Source: Planctomycetaceae bacterium (GTDB taxonomy: Bacteria > Planctomycetota > Planctomycetia > Pirellulales > UBA1268). From it: a DNA stretch of 12,722 bases. The translations under genes were made by a program, and so were the position numbers. Location: contig JABHNP010000376.1 in assembly GCA_018694455.1 (NCBI GenBank), forward strand, positions 1 through 12,722, given 5' to 3'. Of this stretch, positions 1 through 5,836 are shown piece by piece. The notes beneath the pieces are model-generated. The model saw nothing but the letters and a program-made list of their open reading frames with translations, searched no databases and was not told the DNA's origin. The stretch's first letter is position 1. Each line of letters opens with the position of its first letter.

Positions 1-1020
1 AGGATTACTATAAAAGGCGATCGAGCAGCGGACTGGTTAGAGTCTATTTTGACCCGTCAAGTTCGTGATTTATCGGTAGGTCGATCTAGATATACGTTAA
101 TAACCGGCGTCGATAGCACTCAAGAAACGGTTCAGCTCAGCGGAGATCCCGTCATACTCGATGATGCGATTGTGGCTCGGCTTGGCAATTTCGAGGACGG
201 TGGTCAGCGATTCTCGCTCGTAGTCAACGCCAGTAATCGGCCACGAGTTGTTCGCTGGCTCAAAGCCTGCTTGCCGCAAGAGGGCGTGAGCCTCCATGAC
301 ATTACAGAAGAAACAGCAATGATTGCGGTACAAGGGCCACAGGTGTTTGGGTGTGATCAGGAGGGCATTCTTGCAGGTCCGTTGGCAAATATTTTTAGCC
401 CTGAAATTCTTGGAAAGATTGCTGCCTTAAAGAACTATGGGGCTTTAGATACTGAATTCGATGGAAAGCCAGTGCTGGTGAGCCGCTCGGGCTATACCGG
501 TGAGGATGGAGTAGAGATTATTGTGAGTGCGGTAAGCGCCGTTGTGCTGTGGGAGCGATTGTTAGAACATAACATGGCCAGGCCGTGTGGCTTGGGTAGT
601 CGAGATACCTTACGGCTCGAGGCAGCTATGCCTCTTTATGGTCACGAGTTGTGTGAAACAACAGATCCTTTTTCAGCTGGCCTTGGATTCGCGATCAATG
701 TTGAGGGTCGAGATTTTCCGGGATCTGATGGAATTCGAGCTCGACGTGCTAAGGGCAATCGCTGTCGTGTTGGGCTTGTATTTGATTCACGTCGGGCAGC
801 TCGAAGCGGTGATCGAGTCTTGCTGTCGCAGGATGGCACTGAATCGGTCTGTGGAGAGATTACGAGTGGAAGTTTTTCACCAACAAGTGAACGAGGAATT
901 GCTCTGGCAGTTGTTGACCAAGCTGTTAGCAAGCCAGGCCAAGAACTTAAAGTAGTGGTGAGAGGAGTACAGCTGCCTGTGAAAGTTGTCTCTCTTCCAT
1001 TTTATCGTCGATCCCCCTAG
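1..1020 (+). CDS. gcvT: Aminomethyltransferase, glycine cleavage T-protein (5' truncated by window edge)
   Basis: T-protein takes the aminomethyl group from lipoylated H-protein, passes the methylene to tetrahydrofolate and releases ammonia (EC 2.1.2.10, cytoplasm). The reading frame is open from base 1 with no stop, so the gene starts outside the window. The TTG at 49 lies inside the folded N-terminal domain and is not the start. By comparison with E. coli GcvT (364 aa, from memory) about 50-55 N-terminal residues are missing. Visible family motifs, in order, are ILDDAIVARL (folate-site Asp region), AVQGPQ, SGYTGEDGVEI, CGLGSRDTLRLEA followed by PLYGHEL, and near the C-terminus TSGSFSPTSERGIAL of the beta-barrel domain. 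All key motifs are intact. gcvH follows after 64 nt on the same strand, consistent with one gcv operon. Confidence 0.96.
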   Translation, partial: RITIKGDRAADWLESILTRQVRDLSVGRSRYTLITGVDSTQETVQLSGDPVILDDAIVARLGNFEDGGQRFSLVVNASNRPRVVRWLKACLPQEGVSLHDITEETAMIAVQGPQVFGCDQEGILAGPLANIFSPEILGKIAALKNYGALDTEFDGKPVLVSRSGYTGEDGVEIIVSAVSAVVLWERLLEHNMARPCGLGSRDTLRLEAAMPLYGHELCETTDPFSAGLGFAINVEGRDFPGSDGIRARRAKGNRCRVGLVFDSRRAARSGDRVLLSQDGTESVCGEITSGSFSPTSERGIALAVVDQAVSKPGQELKVVVRGVQLPVKVVSLPFYRRSP

Positions 1021-1084
1021 TTATGAATCAAAAGTATTAAAAGTCTGATCTGTTTCCAAGCCTGTTACCCTTTGGAGAAATACC

Positions 1085-1462
1085 ATGGAGAAGTCTCGCC
1101 GCTACGCTAAGTCACACGAATGGGCACGACTCGAAGATAATGGTTCAGTGACAATCGGTATTTCTGCGTATGCAGTTGAAGCTTTAACCGACCTTGTTTT
1201 TATGCAATTACCTGACGTTGGTTCGACGGTGACAGCAGGAGAGTCTTTCGGTGAGATCGAAAGTGTGAAGGCTGTGAGTGATCTCTACGCTCCGATTTCA
1301 GGAAAAGTAATTTCGGTGAATACAGAATTGCCGAGTCAACTTGAAACGCTTAATAACGATCCTTACAACAGTGGCTGGATTATTTCTGTTCAGCCGGTGG
1401 CAGTTGAGCAACTTGATGCATTATTCGATCAGGAAGCATACGACAAGCTGATTGGTGGGTGA
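1085..1462 (+). CDS. gcvH: Glycine cleavage system H-protein
   Basis: This is the 125-aa lipoyl carrier of the glycine cleavage complex. It shuttles the aminomethyl intermediate between P-, T- and L-proteins. The sequence shows the family start (Y7-A-K-S-H-E-W13), the motif ISAYAVEALTDLVFMQLPDVG, and the lipoylation site ESVKAVSD with Lys62 as the acceptor (codon at 1268-1270), followed by the SDLYAPISGKV turn. Length is normal for the family. The start is supported by GGAG at 1074-1077, seven bases before the ATG. The stop codon (1460-1462) touches the start of the downstream lipoyl-attachment gene, so translation of the two is likely coupled. No residue looks defective. Confidence 0.97.
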   Translation: MEKSRRYAKSHEWARLEDNGSVTIGISAYAVEALTDLVFMQLPDVGSTVTAGESFGEIESVKAVSDLYAPISGKVISVNTELPSQLETLNNDPYNSGWIISVQPVAVEQLDALFDQEAYDKLIGG

Positions 1463-2286
1463 TGGGTTTGCCAAATCACAGAGCATCGTACTCAGATCAG
1501 AGTCAGAAGAGTGTGCTTCGTGTCTGGCGAGACCCCTCGGCAGCCGGTGGATTAAATATGGCTGCTGATGAGGCACTCGCCAGACGGTCTGAAGAAACGA
1601 ATAGCGTGCTTATGCGATTGTACGGTTGGCAGCCGCATACTGTGTCACTGGGTTGTTTTCAAAAGATTGATGATTTTTCGAGGGCGAGTTTTCTTGCTCA
1701 TTGGCCGGTTGTTCGCCGTCCAAGTGGCGGTGGTGCAATTATTCATGGTACCGACGTTACATATGGGCTGGCAGTCCCTAGTAGCCATAATTGGAGCAAG
1801 CGAACTGAGGATTTGTATTCCGCGGTTCATGGTGCGCTTGTTCAAGAATTAAACGATCGTGATCTTAAGGCGAGAATGGTTGAGGTAGTGAGGAGAGAGC
1901 AGGAGCAGAATTTCTATTGCTTTAATCGGCGGGCATTTGGAGATCTTGTCGTAGAACATCCAATAGCCTCTTCTGATTGCGGTAACTGTAAGATTCTTGG
2001 AAGTGCGCAGCGAAGGTTGTCCGGCGTTGTCTTGCAACATGGAACCCTTCTTCTGCACAGAAATCCTCAGATGCAAGGTGAGGGTAGCCATCCGGGGCTT
2101 GGGGATTTTCTCCAGAGTAAAGCAGGCTCTGTAAGTGATGTTATTGAAGGTTGGTTGCAACGCCTGGCGGATCAACTTGGTAGCCAATTGATTCAGGAGC
2201 AAGGTTTCTCATACACAAAAGATAACGAAGGCATAATGAGGCGAACGAACCGTTACGAGACTGCGGCGTGGCTCAATCGACGTTAA
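1462..2286 (+). CDS. Lipoyl-protein attachment enzyme, LipM/LplA-like octanoyltransferase or lipoate ligase
   Basis: This 274-aa protein belongs to the biotin/lipoate A/B ligase superfamily and is likely to attach octanoate or lipoate to GcvH and to E2 subunits. Visible motifs are NMAADEALA near residue 32, the ligand-binding RRPSGGGAIIHG (85-96), YCFNRRAFGDLVV (152-164) and KILGSAQRR with the conserved Lys177, then LQHGTLLL. Cys153 sits where LipM-type octanoyltransferases (B. subtilis LipM Cys150) carry the acyl-accepting cysteine. The protein also lacks the extra C-terminal domain of E. coli LplA, so LipM-like activity is favoured; ligase or LipL-like activity is not excluded. The ATG at 1462 forms TGATG with the gcvH stop, and a GTG at 1459 is the alternative start, giving one extra residue. 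An insertion between DLVV and Lys177 contains Cys-Gly-Asn-Cys, which is longer than the usual few residues there. Confidence 0.88.
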   Translation: MGLPNHRASYSDQSQKSVLRVWRDPSAAGGLNMAADEALARRSEETNSVLMRLYGWQPHTVSLGCFQKIDDFSRASFLAHWPVVRRPSGGGAIIHGTDVTYGLAVPSSHNWSKRTEDLYSAVHGALVQELNDRDLKARMVEVVRREQEQNFYCFNRRAFGDLVVEHPIASSDCGNCKILGSAQRRLSGVVLQHGTLLLHRNPQMQGEGSHPGLGDFLQSKAGSVSDVIEGWLQRLADQLGSQLIQEQGFSYTKDNEGIMRRTNRYETAAWLNRR

Positions 2287-2467
2287 AAAAATAAGGGAAG
2301 TTATCACCCTCGTGCCACCTTGTTGGGGGGGAGGCTCTCGATCTGGCTGGACTTTATGGATATAAATTGATAGCGTTAAAGAGTCGTGCCAATGATTTAT
2401 ATTTTGTCCCGATCATTTTGGTTCGTACTTGGGGTTTGGAACATGAGTCATTATCGAGTTAGGTCGT
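2287..2467 (+). other. Intergenic gap between lipoyl-attachment gene and FHA gene
   Basis: This 181-nt gap has a run of seven G within a GC-rich patch near 2320-2335 that can fold only weakly, then an AT-rich stretch (about 2355-2410). I looked for a -35/-10 pair with correct spacing and found none convincing. A short reading frame at 2386-2580 runs into the FHA gene in another frame and is not credible. A promoter for the FHA gene is expected here but cannot be placed. Confidence 0.4.
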
Positions 2468-3106
2468 ATGATTGCCAAATTAGTAATTGCGTCGGGCAAA
2501 CGTGCCGGACGTGCAATTTCGATGAAGCGGGACAAATTGCTTATCGGTCGTGCAGAAGAGTGCGATCTACGTCCTCTTAGCGAAGAGGTCAGTAGAAAAC
2601 ATTGTGCGATCATCAAAAGAGAAGAAGTTCTCTGGGCGGAAGATCTCCGTAGTAGAAACGGCACTTTTGTGAACGGCTTGCAACTTAGCGAGCCAAAGCA
2701 GTTGGCTGATGGGGACCTTGTTCGTGTGGGATCCTTGGAACTCAAGGTGGCGATTACGGCTGAGCCTAAATTGGAAACAGAGGAAGACATATCCAGACTG
2801 CTCCTCGGAGGCGATGATCCCGTTGGTATGCACGATACGACTCGCTCATTAGAAACTGCGGACGATGATTCTGCGGTTGTTCATGGGGCAAGTGACCAAA
2901 AGGGTAAAGACGCGGCTGGAACAACTATGATTTCATCTGCTGGGGTTGTTGACGAGAAAGACGACTCTTCAGTGCATGGGAAAGCGGTTGAAGAAATTCT
3001 TGAATCTCGATCGAAGCCAGGAAATTTACCAAAATCGAACAAGTCAGATGGTTCAAGCCGGGACGCGGCAGCCGATGCCCTCCGTAAATACTTTGGTAAT
3101 CGTTAG
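2468..3106 (+). CDS. FHA domain protein with Ser/Thr/Asp-rich tail and conserved-looking basic C-terminus
   Basis: The 212-aa protein has a single N-terminal FHA domain (about residues 1-97), a module that binds phosphothreonine on partner proteins. The signature residues are present: Gly27-Arg28, Ser42 and His45 in VSRKHC, and Asn64-Gly65 plus Asn69-Gly70 in RSRNGTFVNG. After the fold comes an acidic, Ser/Thr-rich, probably disordered region (100-195). The protein ends in a helical basic motif, DAAADALRKYFGNR. I recall FHA proteins with similar tails from planctomycetes; this is memory only. There is no signal peptide or membrane segment, so it is probably cytoplasmic. No kinase or phosphatase gene lies nearby, so its signalling partner is unknown. 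The ribosome-binding site is weak (AGG about 5 bases upstream). The start is chosen because the FHA beta-strand begins right after it. Confidence 0.88.
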   Translation: MIAKLVIASGKRAGRAISMKRDKLLIGRAEECDLRPLSEEVSRKHCAIIKREEVLWAEDLRSRNGTFVNGLQLSEPKQLADGDLVRVGSLELKVAITAEPKLETEEDISRLLLGGDDPVGMHDTTRSLETADDDSAVVHGASDQKGKDAAGTTMISSAGVVDEKDDSSVHGKAVEEILESRSKPGNLPKSNKSDGSSRDAAADALRKYFGNR

Positions 3107-3119
3107 CCCAACAGTTACA

Positions 3120-3167
3120 GTTCGGGATTGTTCTCTTTGTTGCAAGCGACACAACCGGACTTTTCTT
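3120..3167 (+). terminator. Candidate intrinsic terminator after the FHA gene
   Basis: The outer stem pairs 3120-3125 (GTTCGG) with 3155-3160 (CCGGAC), including one G-T wobble. The stem continues, after a two-base bulge, with 3128-3131 (TTGT) against 3151-3154 (ACAA). The apical loop is 19 nt. TTTTCTT follows immediately at 3161-3167. It lies 14 nt after the FHA stop codon, which is the right place for a rho-independent terminator. The wobble, bulge and large loop make it only moderately strong. Confidence 0.5.
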
Positions 3168-3336
3168 AAAAAAATCTCTATTTTGCCTGCCCGCACTTGT
3201 TGGAATGAGCAATACTTCTTAGCCGACCGGTACGATCCTCTTGTTTGATCAGCTCAGGTCGGAATGATGGTGGGCCATTTGCGACACCATACAAGGTTAG
3301 AAGTTTCAAAGAGAATAACCCTCGGGAAATGATTCG
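3168..3336 (+). other. Intergenic region upstream of the 71-aa gene
   Basis: With the terminator candidate this makes up the longest gene-free stretch in the window, 3107-3336 (230 nt). A run of seven A directly follows the T-tract. The rest shows no recognisable promoter pair, repeat or RNA gene. The reading frame 2946-3248 crossing it overlaps the FHA gene in another frame and has no family resemblance. Confidence 0.35.
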
Positions 3337-3552
3337 ATGATAGATGACAAAAAAATAGCTTCTAAGACGCGGGCCATTGATCCAGCGACGTGTGAGCGCG
3401 AGTACGATGGCGCAGAAGTGGAATTTATGCAGGCCCTCGAAAAATATAAACTAGCAACTGGACGTCGGTTTCCGACCTGTAGTGAGATGCTAACGGTACT
3501 GCGGTCTCTTGGGTATGTGCGGGTAATGCCTCTTTGTGTTGCAACTGAGTAA
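3337..3552 (+). CDS. Small conserved-type protein (71 aa), function unknown
   Basis: This is a short, soluble, mixed-charge protein without signal peptide or membrane segment. Its C-terminal half carries EFMQALEKYKLATGRRFPTC followed by SEMLTVLRSLGYVRV. From memory this pattern (EFM-x2-hydrophobic-x2-YK, R-x-FPT-x-SE-x-L-x-VL-x2-LGY) recurs in many small uncharacterised proteins of planctomycetes, which is why I accept the ORF despite its size. The pattern suggests two or three short helices, perhaps a small binding or wing-like fold, but no function can be assigned. The upstream sequence has CGGGAAA at 3323-3329 ahead of the ATG, an acceptable though not strong ribosome-binding site. It sits between a terminator candidate and a TPR lipoprotein gene, so it may be transcribed separately. 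Confidence 0.72.
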   Translation: MIDDKKIASKTRAIDPATCEREYDGAEVEFMQALEKYKLATGRRFPTCSEMLTVLRSLGYVRVMPLCVATE

Positions 3553-3554
3553 AT

Positions 3555-3577
3555 GCCTCAGTCAGCTGTTTTGAGGC
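3555..3577 (+). other. Weak hairpin after the 71-aa gene
   Basis: GCCTCA (3555-3560) can pair with TGAGGC (3572-3577) around an 11-nt loop, two bases after the stop codon of the small gene. There is no T-tract after it, as the next bases are GAAAAC. It is therefore a poor rho-independent terminator and may be a processing site or chance. Confidence 0.25.
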
Positions 3578-3655
3578 GAAAACATTCGATATTGCCTTAG
3601 GGAAGTGACCCGCGATACCTTCTCTCCATGATTTATACGTGGTTGTTCGGGAGTC

Positions 3656-4393
3656 ATGGAGCACAATACATTGCGAGACGGGTTGTTATTTCCTGAAGCG
3701 GCAAGCATATCCGTTGTTGGCATATGTCTTGTAGCTCTGACTACCGGCTGTGGACGATTTGTAAACTCTGATTCGAATCAAGGCGTTGCCCTCTATGAGC
3801 AAGGCAATTATCTCGGTGCAGCGAACTCTTTTCAGAGAGCTCTTGAGAAGCAGCCAGGGAATGCTGACTGTTTTTACAACCTTGGAGCTACATACCATCA
3901 GCAGTCGAAGCTTTTTTGTCAGGCTGGTGATCTTCAGACCGCCGAGCAGTACTATCACCTTTGCTTAGCAAGAGACCCAGATCACGCGGCATGTCAGCGA
4001 GGTCTCGCTGTCTTACTTGTTGAAACGGGACGTACTGGAGATGCTGCGACGCAACTTGAACAATGGGCAGCCAGGCAGCCAGCGAACCCTGAACCCAGAA
4101 TTGAGCTTGCTCGGCTTTGTCACGAGCAAGGAGATGATCTCGACGCTGAAAATTATTTGATTGATGCCGTTTCGATTGATCCAGAGAACCCGAGGGCACT
4201 TGTTGCGCTCGGGCAAATTAGAGAGTCTTCGGGCGATACGCAGCAGGCTCTTGTTAATTATTCAAAGGCCCTCGAATTAGACCGAAATCAGCCAACCGTT
4301 GCTGCAAAAGTTGCGACTCTTTCATCAGCTGGTCCCTCGTCAGTGATCGCAATTGCGCCTCCAGTCGGTGGATCTTCTTACTCTCCTCAATGA
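3656..4393 (+). CDS. TPR repeat protein, probable lipoprotein
   Basis: The 245-aa protein begins with a hydrophobic segment (about 15-31) ending in LTTGC, so Cys32 could be lipidated and the protein anchored at the periplasmic face of a membrane. The lipobox is imperfect: Thr rather than Leu/Val at -3, and an n-region with few positive charges. Residues 39-215 form about five tetratricopeptide repeats. Examples are ALYEQGNYLGAANSFQRALE (45-64), YYHLCLARDPDHAACQRGLA (99-118) and ALVNYSKALELDRNQP (198-213). The tail from 222 is Ser/Pro/Gly-rich. TPRs mediate protein-protein contacts; no catalytic domain is visible. GGGAG at 3649-3653 lies only two bases before the ATG, so the start is not firmly fixed. 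The protein resembles planctomycete TPR lipoproteins known to me only as uncharacterised. Confidence 0.85.
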   Translation: MEHNTLRDGLLFPEAASISVVGICLVALTTGCGRFVNSDSNQGVALYEQGNYLGAANSFQRALEKQPGNADCFYNLGATYHQQSKLFCQAGDLQTAEQYYHLCLARDPDHAACQRGLAVLLVETGRTGDAATQLEQWAARQPANPEPRIELARLCHEQGDDLDAENYLIDAVSIDPENPRALVALGQIRESSGDTQQALVNYSKALELDRNQPTVAAKVATLSSAGPSSVIAIAPPVGGSSYSPQ

Positions 4394-4447
4394 TTCGGCT
4401 TAGAAACAGCAGCCCGTTGACCATGTGGGTAGATGGGCCGTAATCTT

Positions 4448-4474
4448 GTAAGGAAGAGTATTCTTACGCTCTTC
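4448..4474 (+). promoter_or_regulatory. Overlapping alternative hairpins upstream of serC
   Basis: GTAAG (4448-4452) can pair with CTTAC (4463-4467), while GAAGAG (4453-4458) can pair with CTCTTC (4469-4474). The loop of each stem contains an arm of the other, so only one can form at a time. They lie in the 202-nt gap between the TPR lipoprotein gene and the serC start. An AT-rich hairpin TCAAAA/TTTTGA (4487-4492/4498-4503) follows. This could be a terminator remnant or a leader switch; stems of 5-6 bp may also arise by chance. Confidence 0.25.
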
Positions 4475-4585
4475 TCTAGAACTCCCTCAAAAGGTGTTTT
4501 TGATCAGATATTTGTAAGACTATGAGCGAAATCATGCCTACGGTATGCCGGTGGGTTGTGGTTTAATTTTCAGGCAAGCAGCGAC

Positions 4586-4590
4586 GGAGG
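4586..4590 (+). promoter_or_regulatory. Ribosome-binding site deciding the serC start
   Basis: A perfect GGAGG lies five bases before the ATG at 4596. It is the strongest Shine-Dalgarno sequence in the window and rules out the longer in-frame ATG at 4545, which would add 17 residues unlike the family N-terminus. Confidence 0.85.
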
Positions 4591-4595
4591 AATTC

Positions 4596-5699
4596 ATGGC
4601 GAGGGTTGCTGATAGGGTATTTAACTTTTCAGCAGGGCCTGCAGTGTTGCCATTGCCAGTGCTTGAAAAGGCCCAAGCTGAATTGTTATCCCTACCGGGT
4701 GTAGGCGCGTCTGTGCTTGAAATCAGTCACCGGAGCAAAGCCTTCGACGGCATCCTTGAAAATACCCTGTCAAATCTCAAGCGTCTTCTGGGTGTTGGTG
4801 GGGATCATGAAGTGGTGTTGCTGCAGGGAGGAGCAAGCCTTCAATTTTCTATGGTACCGATGAATTTTCTTGCCAGTCATTCGGGGGAAGCCAACTACAT
4901 CGTCACCGGAACATGGGGGAAAAGTGGTCTCAGGGAGGCCAGCCGGGTTGGCAATTCGCATGTTGCCTGGGATGGGGTCGAGGACGGTTATAACCGGTTG
5001 CCATCTGCTGAAGAAGTAACCCTCTCGAAGAACCCGGCTTATGTCCATGTGACGAGTAACGAGACAATTCAAGGAGTTCAATGGCAGGCAATTCCAACGT
5101 TTCAAAACGTTCCGCTGATTTGTGATTCATCAAGTGACTTTCTCTCCCGGCCAGTAGATATTGCAGACTACGGCATGCTGTACGCTTGTGCCCAGAAAAA
5201 TGCTGGGATTGCCGGAGTCACTGTTGCAGTTGTCCGTCGTGATCTTCTCTCTCGATCGGAAGAAAAATTGCCAGCTATGCTGAACTACCAGACATTTGTC
5301 GAGAAAGGGTCAAGGCCGAATACACCTCCGGTTTTCGCCGTGTATATTCTTGGACTTGTATGTGAATGGATTCTCAATGACGTTGGTGGGTTGGAGCATA
5401 TTGCAGCACGAAATGCGGCGAAGGTCAGTAAAGTGTATGACGTCATCGATTCCTCAGAAGGTTTTTTTAGAGGACATGCCTGCCCTGCAAGTCGCTCAAT
5501 TATGAACGTAACGTTCCGTCTTCCATCAGAGGAACTTGAGGCTGCTTTTGTCAAGAACGCTGCCGCAGAGGGTCTTTCCGACCTCAAGGGGCATCGTTCG
5601 GTGGGTGGTATTCGCGCAAGTATTTATAATGCTATGCCAGCAGAAGGTGTTGATGCGTTATGCCAATTTATGAGTAATTTTAAAAGTTCGCACGGGTAA
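4596..5699 (+). CDS. serC: Phosphoserine aminotransferase
   Basis: This is the PLP-dependent enzyme converting 3-phosphohydroxypyruvate and glutamate to O-phosphoserine and 2-oxoglutarate (EC 2.6.1.52), the second step of serine synthesis; it can also act in pyridoxal phosphate synthesis. From the ATG at 4596 the protein has 367 aa, typical of the family. Motifs in order are FNFSAGPAVLP (9-19), LEISHRSKAFD (41-51), LLQGGASLQF (75-84), TGTWGKS (104-110), TSNETIQGVQW (153-163) and the cofactor site ACAQKNAG with Lys201 as the PLP-binding lysine. It ends with NVTFRLP, then GHRSVGGIRASIYNAMP near the C-terminus. serA follows 137 nt downstream, making a serine-biosynthesis pair. No odd residues were seen. 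Confidence 0.97.
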   Translation: MARVADRVFNFSAGPAVLPLPVLEKAQAELLSLPGVGASVLEISHRSKAFDGILENTLSNLKRLLGVGGDHEVVLLQGGASLQFSMVPMNFLASHSGEANYIVTGTWGKSGLREASRVGNSHVAWDGVEDGYNRLPSAEEVTLSKNPAYVHVTSNETIQGVQWQAIPTFQNVPLICDSSSDFLSRPVDIADYGMLYACAQKNAGIAGVTVAVVRRDLLSRSEEKLPAMLNYQTFVEKGSRPNTPPVFAVYILGLVCEWILNDVGGLEHIAARNAAKVSKVYDVIDSSEGFFRGHACPASRSIMNVTFRLPSEELEAAFVKNAAAEGLSDLKGHRSVGGIRASIYNAMPAEGVDALCQFMSNFKSSHG

Positions 5700-5836
5700 G
5701 TATTGTTCGTTGGTGCCGTCGATATGAATTGTTAATAACATGCATTAGTTAGGCTCTTGTCTCACGTTTACAAAATCAATTGTGGTCCCTACTACCTACT
5801 TAAGGAGTGCCGGTCTCGCCCAGGTGCAAACAAACT

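Noticed and set aside
587..955. 122-aa reading frame on + strand inside gcvT
   Set aside because: It overlaps a clear gcvT in another frame and has no recognisable motif; a chance ORF.
2320..2340. GC-rich patch with seven G as a possible terminator
   Set aside because: Pairing is imperfect (mismatch inside a short stem) and no T-tract follows.
2413..2790. 125-aa antisense reading frame opposite the FHA gene
   Set aside because: It mirrors a well-supported FHA domain; composition is typical of an antisense shadow (Ser/Arg-rich).
2946..3248. 100-aa reading frame on + strand over the FHA tail and following gap
   Set aside because: It overlaps the FHA coding region out of frame, crosses the terminator candidate, and has no family resemblance.
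4545..4595. Upstream ATG extension of serC by 17 residues
   Set aside because: A perfect GGAGG directly precedes the ATG at 4596, and the SerC family starts near that residue.
5715..5765. Imperfect palindrome around ATGCAT in the serC-serA gap as an operator
   Set aside because: Half-sites match poorly beyond the central six bases; not distinguishable from chance.
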